From NCBI GenBank assembly GCA_004296815.1, contig SCVT01000487.1:1-5153 (forward strand): 5,153 nt of DNA. Reading direction: 5' to 3'. The notes beneath the pieces were generated by a model. That model made no database searches. It had not been told where the DNA came from and saw only the letters and a list, made by a program, of their open reading frames with translations. A program made the translations under genes and the position numbers. This DNA is from Reyranella sp. Lineage in GTDB: Bacteria; Pseudomonadota; Alphaproteobacteria; Reyranellales; Reyranellaceae. Each line of letters opens with the position of its first letter. Position 1 is the stretch's first letter. This document shows positions 1 to 4,573 of this stretch, piece by piece.

Positions 1-602
1 CTGGCAAGTCTTCGCTGTTGAAGGCGGTGGCCGGGCTGCAGCCGTCGGGCGACGGCGCGCGCGTGGCGCTGGAGGGTCGCGATCTGATGGGCCTGCCGGC
101 GCATCAGATCGTCGAGGCGGGTCTGGCGCTGGTCCCCGAGGGCCGCGGCATCTTCGGCGAGCTCACGGTGCGCGAGAACCTGATGCTGGGCGCCTTCGCC
201 CGCCGCGCTCGGGCCGACGAGGTGCGCAACCGCGAGCGCGTGCTGGCGCTCTTCCCGCGCCTGGCGGAGCGGCTCGAGCAGACCGCGCGCACCATGAGCG
301 GCGGCGAGCAGCAGATGGTGGCGATCGGCCGCGCGCTGATGTCGGCGCCGGAGATCCTGCTGCTCGACGAGCCCTCGCTCGGCCTCTCGCCGCTGCTCTG
401 CGGCGAGCTGTTCCGGGCCCTGCAGCAGATCCGCGCCGACGGCATCTCCGTGCTGCTGGTCGAGCAGAACGCCAAGCGCAGCCTGGCCATCGCCGACCGC
501 GGCTACCTGATCGAGAACGGCCGCATCGTGGGCAGCGGCATCGCCGCCGACCTCGCGCGCGATCCGGCGGTGCAGCGCGCCTATCTCGGCGGCGCAAAGT
601 AG
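1..602 (+). CDS. livF: LivF-type ABC transporter ATP-binding protein (5' end missing)
   Basis: This is the C-terminal part of a cytoplasmic ATPase of the branched-chain-amino-acid-type (HAAT/Liv) importer family, which pairs with a LivG ATPase and LivH/LivM permeases to drive uptake of amino acids or small organic acids and aromatics. The reading frame is open from base 3 and begins inside the Walker A motif (GKSSLLKAVAGL), so the true start lies outside the window. Further on come the LivF-typical ALVPEGRGIF segment (about 129-155), the signature MSGGEQQ (294-314), Walker B ILLLDEP (354-374) with the D-loop SLGLSP, and LLVEQN (453-470), where LivF proteins carry EQN instead of the usual switch histidine. 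The TAG stop (600-602) overlaps the Shine-Dalgarno of the next gene, so the two are probably translationally coupled. The family call is firm. The substrate is unknown, and many such transporters serve catabolic operons rather than leucine uptake, so the symbol describes the family only. Confidence 0.93.
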   Translation, partial: GKSSLLKAVAGLQPSGDGARVALEGRDLMGLPAHQIVEAGLALVPEGRGIFGELTVRENLMLGAFARRARADEVRNRERVLALFPRLAERLEQTARTMSGGEQQMVAIGRALMSAPEILLLDEPSLGLSPLLCGELFRALQQIRADGISVLLVEQNAKRSLAIADRGYLIENGRIVGSGIAADLARDPAVQRAYLGGAK

Positions 603-609
603 GGACGGC

Positions 610-1368
610 ATGGGCATCCTCCAGGACAAGACCTGCATCGTGACCGGCGCGGCCGGGAGCCTGGGCCTCGCCAGCGTCCGCCGCTTCGTGGCCGAGGGCG
701 CCCGGGTGATGATGGTCGACCGTGACCGCGACGCGCTGAACGCGGCGCTGAAGTCGCTGCCCGAGGGCCGCGCCACCGCCATGCTGGCCGATGTCGCGAG
801 CGCCAAGGACACCGCGGCCTATGTGAGCGCCACGGTTGCGCGCTGGGGCCCGATCGATGTGCTGTTCAGCAATGCCGGCATCAGCGGCGTGGTCCGGCCG
901 GTGACCGATTATCCCGAGGACGTGTTCGACCAGGTGCTGGCGGTGAACCTCAAGGGCTCCTTCCTTGCCTGCAAGCACGGCCTGCCGGCGATGCGCGACG
1001 GCGGCAGCATCGTCATGACCGCGAGCGTGGTGGGCGTCACCAGCGATCCCGGCATCGCCGCCTACGCCGCCTCCAAGCACGGGCTGATCGGCCTGATGCG
1101 CACGGTCGCCAAGGAGGCGGCCGGCCGCCGCATCCGCGTCAACGCCGTGGCGCCCGGGCCGATCGACAACGGCTTCCAGCGCGACATCGAGAAGGGGCTG
1201 ACCCAGGCGCTGGGCACCGACGGCGGCAAGTTCCTGGATTCCGTCATTCCGCTCCACCGCCACGCGACGGCGGAGGAGGTGGCCGAGTCGGTGCTGTTTC
1301 TGGCGTCCGAGCGCAGTGCCTTCACCACCGGCAGCGTCCTGATGGCGGACGGCGGCATGCACGTCTGA
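610..1368 (+). CDS. SDR family NAD-dependent oxidoreductase (classical, FabG-like)
   Basis: A 252-residue classical short-chain dehydrogenase/reductase, full length for the family, expected to be a soluble enzyme interconverting an alcohol and a ketone. Visible motifs are the N-terminal nucleotide-binding TGAAGSLG (residues 12-19), Asp37 at the end of the second beta strand (VMMVDRD), which favours NAD over NADP, SNAG (87-90), Asn113 in AVNLKG, catalytic Ser139 (MTASV), the YxxxK pair Tyr152/Lys156 (YAASK), APGPI (181-185) and the C-terminal TGSVLMADGG. All four catalytic-tetrad residues are present. The glycine motif is slightly off consensus, with Gly-Ser where Ser-Gly or Gly-Gly is usual, a variant that I believe occurs in other SDRs. 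ATG at 610 follows AGGGA at 601-605, which overlaps the stop of the ABC ATPase 7 bp upstream. Being in one operon with the transporter and the cupin suggests it oxidises or reduces an imported compound. The substrate is unknown. Confidence 0.92.
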   Translation: MGILQDKTCIVTGAAGSLGLASVRRFVAEGARVMMVDRDRDALNAALKSLPEGRATAMLADVASAKDTAAYVSATVARWGPIDVLFSNAGISGVVRPVTDYPEDVFDQVLAVNLKGSFLACKHGLPAMRDGGSIVMTASVVGVTSDPGIAAYAASKHGLIGLMRTVAKEAAGRRIRVNAVAPGPIDNGFQRDIEKGLTQALGTDGGKFLDSVIPLHRHATAEEVAESVLFLASERSAFTTGSVLMADGGMHV

Positions 1369-1379
1369 AGAAACAAACG

Positions 1380-1386
1380 AAGGAGG
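1380..1386 (+). promoter_or_regulatory. Strong Shine-Dalgarno for the cupin gene
   Basis: AAGGAGG lies 5 bases before the ATG at 1392 in the 23-bp gap after the SDR stop. It is the closest match to the anti-Shine-Dalgarno consensus among the gene starts in this window. It fixes the start of the cupin gene and suggests that this gene is translated strongly relative to its operon neighbours. Confidence 0.8.
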
Positions 1387-1391
1387 AAGGG

Positions 1392-1907
1392 ATGGAGTTC
1401 TGGCGCAACCTCAAGCCGATCGAGAAGGTCTTCCAGCCCGACGCGCTGCCGGAGGTCTACACCGCCGACGCCGCGACCGACGACGAACGCTACTACGTGC
1501 CGTTCACCGACACTGTGTCCTCACGGCCGCTCTGGATCTCGCCCAGCCAGAACAAGTGGTGCGACATCCTGATGGCCAAGTCGGCGGGGCTGGTGAACCG
1601 CCACTATCACCCGCACGAGGTCTTCGCCTACACGATCTCCGGCAAGTGGGGCTATCTCGAGCACGACTGGGTCGCGACCAAGGGCGACTTCATCTACGAG
1701 ACGCCGGGCGAGGCGCACACGCTGGTGGCGCACGACCATCCCGATCCGATGAAGGTGTTCTTCATCGTCAAGGGGCCGCTGGTCTGGCTGAACGAAAAGG
1801 GCGACCCGGACGGCTATTTCGACGTCCACCAGTACATCGCGCTCTGCAAGGCGCATTACGACAAGGTCGGCCTCGGTTCGGCCCTGATCGACAAGATGTA
1901 CCGGTAG
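1392..1907 (+). CDS. Cupin, 2,4'-dihydroxyacetophenone dioxygenase-like
   Basis: A 171-residue single-domain cupin resembling the 2,4'-dihydroxyacetophenone dioxygenase (DAD) family. The characterised member is a non-haem iron enzyme that cleaves the C-C bond beside the keto group of 2,4'-dihydroxyacetophenone to give 4-hydroxybenzoate and formate. The metal site is readable: His71 and His73 in RHYHPHEVFAY, His109 in the second cupin motif (GDFIYETPGEAHTLV), and acidic candidates Glu76 and Glu90. The family uses three histidines plus a carboxylate. Trp and Tyr residues are plentiful (WISPSQNKW, GKWGYLEHDW), which would suit an aromatic substrate. The length is normal and I see no signal peptide. 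The gene is last of the tight livF-SDR-cupin group and has a very good ribosome binding site. Homologues in this family are often annotated only by similarity, so the cupin fold is near certain, the DAD-like family likely and the exact reaction open. Confidence 0.85.
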   Translation: MEFWRNLKPIEKVFQPDALPEVYTADAATDDERYYVPFTDTVSSRPLWISPSQNKWCDILMAKSAGLVNRHYHPHEVFAYTISGKWGYLEHDWVATKGDFIYETPGEAHTLVAHDHPDPMKVFFIVKGPLVWLNEKGDPDGYFDVHQYIALCKAHYDKVGLGSALIDKMYR

Positions 1908-1933
1908 GCTTTCGTCGTGAGCGCATGAGTTCT

Positions 1934-1943
1934 TCTCGCGAGA
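1934..1943. promoter_or_regulatory. 10-bp perfect palindrome, possible operator
   Basis: TCTCGCGAGA reads the same on both strands. It sits in the 105-bp gap between the cupin and CmcJ-like genes, about ten bases upstream of a candidate -35 element. As RNA it would form only a three-pair stem with a four-base loop and no U-tract, so a terminator is unlikely and a protein-binding site is the better reading. GC-rich DNA makes short palindromes common, so this is a weak call. Confidence 0.25.
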
Positions 1944-1952
1944 GACCCTGCC

Positions 1953-1982
1953 TTGAACCCGGTAATTCACTGCCAAGGTTAA
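1953..1982 (+). promoter_or_regulatory. Candidate sigma-70 promoter for the CmcJ-like gene
   Basis: TTGAAC (1953-1958) resembles a -35 hexamer, and GGTTAA (1977-1982) could be a poor -10 after an 18-base spacer. Transcription would start near 1989 and leave a leader of about 25 bases before the ATG at 2013. This part of the gap is less GC-rich than the flanking genes, which fits a promoter, but the -10 match is weak. The gene may instead be read through from the upstream operon. Confidence 0.25.
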
Positions 1983-2012
1983 GGGGGCAACGCAAAGAAG
2001 AACGGGTGGATC

Positions 2013-2870
2013 ATGCCTGACGTCCGAACCATCGAGCCGAGCAAAGCCGCAGCCATCGCCGCCACCTCCTGGGTCGAGGCGCCGGTCCAGTATCTGGCCG
2101 ACCTCAGCGTCAAGCCGGTGACCTACAACCCACCGGCCGGCACCGGCCTGCCGCGGCGCGACGGCAACTACCGCGACTTCAAGGTGCGCATCCACGATGC
2201 CCGCCCGCTGGTCGGCGACCTCTCGCTCGACCGCCAGGCCTTCATCCTGACGCACCACGACACCGAGGTCCGTGACTTCCTCGACGAGGAGGAGGTGCGC
2301 ACCCGCTACCACGCCGAGGTAGAGGCGCTGATCAAGCGCGAGACCGGCGCGTCCAAGGTCGTGGTGTTCGACCATACCGTCCGCACCGCCGACCGAGCCC
2401 TGGAGCGCGGCCTGCGCACGCCAGTGCGCTCCGTGCACAACGACTACACCGAGAGGTCGGGCCCGCAGAGGGTGCGCGACCTGCTGCCGCCGGAAGAGGC
2501 CGAGCAGCGGCTGAAGAAGCGCTTCGCCGAATACAACGTGTGGCGCAACATCGACGACCAGCCGATCGAGATGGCGCCGCTGGGCTTCGTCGATTCCGAG
2601 AGCATCGCGCCGCGCGACCTCGCGGTCTGCGATCTGGTCTATGCCGACCGCACCGGCGAGATCTACCAGGGCGTCTACAACGCCGATCATCGCTGGTTCT
2701 ATTTCCCGAAAATGACCCGCGACGAGGCGATCCTGATCAAGTGCTACGACTCGATGAAGGACGGCCGCGCTCGGTTCTCGCTGCACGCCGCCTTCGACGA
2801 TCCGACGTCGCCCGCAAACGCGCGGCCGCGCCAGAGCATCGAGGCGCGCGCACTCGCGTTCTTCGACTAG
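2013..2870 (+). CDS. CmcJ/NvfI-family (AsaB-like) oxidoreductase
   Basis: A 285-residue protein of the CmcJ/AsaB/NvfI family, often labelled 'methyltransferase' or 'hydroxylase' in databases. Known relatives include CmcJ of cephamycin C 7-alpha-methoxylation and fungal NvfI, an Fe(II)/2-oxoglutarate-dependent enzyme. Family landmarks are WVEAPVQYL (20-28), VVVFDHTVR (116-124), VHNDYT (141-146), which contains a HxD metal-ligand candidate (His142/Asp144), NVWRNI (175-180), LAVCD (203-207), FPKMTRDEAILIKCYDS (231-247), SLHAAFDDP (256-264) with His258 as candidate third ligand, and RPRQSIEARALAFFD at the C-terminus with Arg279 a candidate co-substrate contact. Assignment of ligands is by motif reading only. 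The start is the only ATG after an in-frame stop at 1980-1982, and its ribosome site is weak (GGG at 2004-2006). It lies on the same strand as the cupin operon after a 105-bp gap. Its stop codon lies within a 16-bp tandem repeat. The physiological reaction of bacterial members outside antibiotic clusters is largely unknown. Confidence 0.88.
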   Translation: MPDVRTIEPSKAAAIAATSWVEAPVQYLADLSVKPVTYNPPAGTGLPRRDGNYRDFKVRIHDARPLVGDLSLDRQAFILTHHDTEVRDFLDEEEVRTRYHAEVEALIKRETGASKVVVFDHTVRTADRALERGLRTPVRSVHNDYTERSGPQRVRDLLPPEEAEQRLKKRFAEYNVWRNIDDQPIEMAPLGFVDSESIAPRDLAVCDLVYADRTGEIYQGVYNADHRWFYFPKMTRDEAILIKCYDSMKDGRARFSLHAAFDDPTSPANARPRQSIEARALAFFD

Positions 2871-2902
2871 GGCCTTCTTCGACTAGGGCCTTCTTCGACT
2901 AG
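2859..2902. repeat. 16-bp tandem repeat, 2.75 copies, between convergent genes
   Basis: The unit TTCTTCGACTAGGGCC occurs at 2859-2874 and 2875-2890, and its first 12 bases recur at 2891-2902, with no mismatch. The first copy encodes the last residues (FFD) and the TAG stop of the CmcJ-like gene. The third copy supplies the stop codon of the minus-strand hydrolase (2899-2901). Because the unit is 16 bases, each copy is shifted by one frame, so plus-strand TAGs at 2868, 2884 and 2900 and the matching minus-strand TAGs block all six frames. It probably arose by replication slippage. No inverted repeat or T-tract marks a terminator here. Confidence 0.95.
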
Positions 2903-3636
2903 ACGTCGCGCGTCGGCGACGCCGCGGCGATCGTCTCGAGGTGCTCGACCAGCTCCTCGGGATTGCTGAAGAACGGCGAGTGGCCGCACTCCAGCTTCAG
3001 CACCTTGCTCGGCGTCATCTTCACCATCGTCCGCTGCAGGTTGATGCGGATGGCGTTGTCGTGGGTGCACTCGATGTACCAGCGCGGCACCGAACCGAAG
3101 CGCTCCTCGGTGAGCGTCACCGGCGTGGTAGAGATCGAGAGCGGCTGCGGGCGCAGGCGCTCCATCGCCTTATAGCGGTCCTCCGGAGAGACATCGGCGT
3201 AGAACAGGCTCGGCAGCTTGTCGCGCGCGAAGGTGTAGGTCTTGCCGTCGGGGCTGACCTGGCGCGAGAGGCGGAACATGGCGTCCGGTTCGAGCCCCGT
3301 CATGTCCTTGCCGCACTTGCCCGAGGTCGGCAGCAGCGCGCAGAGATAGACCAGCGCCTTGAGCTTGCGGCGCCGCGCCTCGGCGAGCTGGCTGATGGTG
3401 ATGCCGCCCAGCGAGTGGCCGACCAGGATGACCTGCTCCTCCATCTTGTCGAGCAGCCGCGCCAGCTTCTCGACATTGTCGGCGAGCGTCACGTTGGCCG
3501 GCGGCGTCTGGTCCTTGCCGAGCCCCGGCAGGTCCGGAGCGCAGGCCTTGTGGCCGGCCGCTTCGAGCAACGGCACGACCTTCTCCCAGCACCAGCCGCC
3601 GGTGCAGGCGCCGTGGACCAGCAGGAACGTCGCCAC
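2899..3636 (-). CDS. Alpha/beta hydrolase, methylesterase/hydroxynitrile-lyase-like
   Basis: A 245-residue cytoplasmic alpha/beta-fold hydrolase. The layout matches the compact plant MES/HNL group (SABP2, Hevea hydroxynitrile lyase) and bacterial esterases such as EstC: an N-terminal strand running straight into LVHGACTGGWCW (6-17, oxyanion-hole region), a nucleophile elbow GHSLGG (73-78, Ser75), a short cap, the acid Asp193 in YIECTHDNAI, and the catalytic His219 in ECGHSPFFSNPEEL. The triad is complete, so hydrolysis of an ester is the default prediction and cyanohydrin cleavage a lesser alternative. The start is GTG at 3636. The open frame extends upstream to 3789, but that extension is arginine-rich antisense-frame sequence lying over the SDR gene, and a ribosome site fits only the GTG. 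The gap to the stop of the upstream HSDL2-like SDR is 2 bp, so the pair is almost certainly cotranscribed. The stop lies in the tandem repeat shared with the convergent gene. Confidence 0.9.
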   Translation of the reverse strand: MATFLLVHGACTGGWCWEKVVPLLEAAGHKACAPDLPGLGKDQTPPANVTLADNVEKLARLLDKMEEQVILVGHSLGGITISQLAEARRRKLKALVYLCALLPTSGKCGKDMTGLEPDAMFRLSRQVSPDGKTYTFARDKLPSLFYADVSPEDRYKAMERLRPQPLSISTTPVTLTEERFGSVPRWYIECTHDNAIRINLQRTMVKMTPSKVLKLECGHSPFFSNPEELVEHLETIAAASPTRDV

Positions 3637-3638
3637 GC

Positions 3639-4493
3639 CTAGGCCCTTCCGACGACGGTGCGCGCGCCGGCGGCGGGCACGAAGAAGTCGGGCATCAGCG
3701 GCGTGCCGGGGGAGACGGCGTACTTGTCGAAGTCGGTCACGCCCTCGGCCGTCAGCACCTCGTCGTCGATGAAGAAGTTGCCGGTGCACTGGCGCGCCGG
3801 GCGACTGAAGATCGCGTGCGCGGCGTCGGCCATGATCTCGGGCTTGCGGCAGGCCTTCATGCCTTCATCGCCGCCAAGGATGTTCTGGATCGCCGCCGTG
3901 GCGATGGCGGTTCGGGGCCACAGGCAGTTGAAGGCGATGCCCTTGCCCTTGAACTCCTCGGCCATCGCCCAGGCGAACACCGACATGCCGTACTTGGCCA
4001 GCGTGTAGGCCGGGTGGTTGGCGAACCACTTCACGTCGAAGTCGAGCGGCGGCGAGAGGTTCAGGACGTGAGCGTTGGCGGCCTTCCCGAGGTGCGGGAT
4101 ACACTTCTGCGAGACCATGAAGGTGCCGCGCGCGTTGATCTGGTGCATGAGGTCATAGCGCTTCATCGGCGTGGCGAGCGTGCCGGTCAGACTGATGGCG
4201 CTGGCGTTGTTCACCAGGATGTCGATGCCGCCGAACTTCGCGACCGTCTCGGCCACGGCCTTCTCCACGCTCTGCTCGTCGCGGATATCACAGGCGAGCG
4301 GCAGCGCCTTGCCGCCGGCCTTCTCGATCTCCTCTGCCGCGGTGAAGATCGTGCCGGGCAGGCGCGGGTCGGGCTTCACGGTCTTGGCCGCGATCGCGAC
4401 ATTGGCGCCGTCGCGCGCGGCACGGAGCGCGATCGCGAGGCCGATGCCACGGCTCGCGCCGGTGACGAAAAGGGTCTTGTTACCCAAGCTCAT
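3639..4493 (-). CDS. HSDL2-like short-chain dehydrogenase/reductase
   Basis: A 284-residue SDR closely resembling the dehydrogenase half of hydroxysteroid dehydrogenase-like protein 2 (HSDL2). Matching landmarks are TLFVTGASRGIG (7-18), AAKTVKPDPRLPGTI (35-49), GGKALPLACDIRDEQ (60-74), GGIDILVNNASAISLT (88-103), NLSPPL (145-150), AYTLAKYGMS (162-171), AEEFKGKGIAFNCLWPRTAI (178-197) and a C-terminal TGNFFIDDEVL...DKYAV..G.PL.PDFF. The catalytic residues Ser147, Tyr163 and Lys167 are present. NNAS replaces NNAG and WPRT replaces the usual PG turn, both characteristic of this subgroup. The SCP2 sterol-carrier domain fused to animal HSDL2 is absent. HSDL2 is tied to fatty-acid metabolism but its substrate is poorly defined, so the reaction here is open. 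ATG 4493 begins the conserved N-terminus and follows GGGGA (4498-4502). The frame extends to 4610, but that stretch would overlap the divergent amidase start. The gene is first of a two-gene operon with the hydrolase. Confidence 0.9.
   Translation of the reverse strand: MSLGNKTLFVTGASRGIGLAIALRAARDGANVAIAAKTVKPDPRLPGTIFTAAEEIEKAGGKALPLACDIRDEQSVEKAVAETVAKFGGIDILVNNASAISLTGTLATPMKRYDLMHQINARGTFMVSQKCIPHLGKAANAHVLNLSPPLDFDVKWFANHPAYTLAKYGMSVFAWAMAEEFKGKGIAFNCLWPRTAIATAAIQNILGGDEGMKACRKPEIMADAAHAIFSRPARQCTGNFFIDDEVLTAEGVTDFDKYAVSPGTPLMPDFFVPAAGARTVVGRA
3645..3650 (-). promoter_or_regulatory. Shine-Dalgarno that decides the GTG start of the hydrolase
   Basis: Read on the minus strand, GGAAGG lies 8 bases before GTG 3636, within the last codons of the HSDL2-like gene. 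It supports the GTG as the true start, because that codon begins the conserved first strand (ATFLLVHG), and it supports translational coupling with the upstream gene. Confidence 0.65.
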
Positions 4494-4573
4494 GGCGTCC
4501 CCAAGAAATCCTCGGGGTCTATAGCCGGGTCGGATAGGGCCCGCTAGTGTCCGCGCACTCAGGGGAGGCATGC
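4494..4573. promoter_or_regulatory. 80-bp divergent intergenic region (HSDL2-like gene / amidase)
   Basis: The two genes leave this region in opposite directions, so promoters for both should lie here or inside the neighbouring 5' ends. A CTATAG palindrome (4519-4524) offers a -10-like TATAGA on the minus strand and TATAGC on the plus strand, but neither has a convincing -35 at the right distance. I see no clear operator. The Shine-Dalgarno of each gene falls at its own edge of the region. Confidence 0.4.
4561..4568 (+). promoter_or_regulatory. Shine-Dalgarno of the amidase
   Basis: AGGGGAGG ends 5 bases before ATG 4574. A second ATG at 4570 is one base after this element and in a different frame, so the spacing selects 4574, which opens the conserved amidase frame. 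Confidence 0.7.

Noticed and set aside
18..20. TTG as start codon of the ABC ATPase
   Set aside because: The frame is open upstream to the window edge and encodes Walker A residues (GKSSL) before this codon, so the gene begins outside the window.
163..1362. Long open frame on the minus strand opposite the ATPase and SDR genes
   Set aside because: It spans two well-supported genes, is very rich in Ala, Arg, Gly and His as expected of an antisense frame in GC-rich DNA, and shows no recognisable domain.
1521..2786. 421-codon open frame on the minus strand opposite the cupin and CmcJ-like genes
   Set aside because: It crosses two real genes and their gap. Its composition is that of the complement of GC-rich codons, with no family motif. 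Length alone is not evidence at this GC content.
2871..2898. Bidirectional terminator between the convergent genes
   Set aside because: The stretch consists of direct repeats. The only self-complementary parts are four-base words such as CTAG, TCGA and GGCC, and there is no stem with a T-tract.
2941..3642. Plus-strand open frame opposite the hydrolase, and a similar one at 3816-4547 opposite the HSDL2-like gene
   Set aside because: Both are antisense shadows of genes with complete catalytic motifs, and neither has a recognisable domain.
3637..3789. Longer N-terminus for the hydrolase
   Set aside because: The extra 51 residues are arginine-rich antisense-frame sequence over the SDR gene. The conserved fold starts at the GTG, which has a well-placed Shine-Dalgarno.
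4570..4572. Alternative ATG for the amidase
   Set aside because: It is out of frame with the conserved amidase sequence and only one base from the Shine-Dalgarno.
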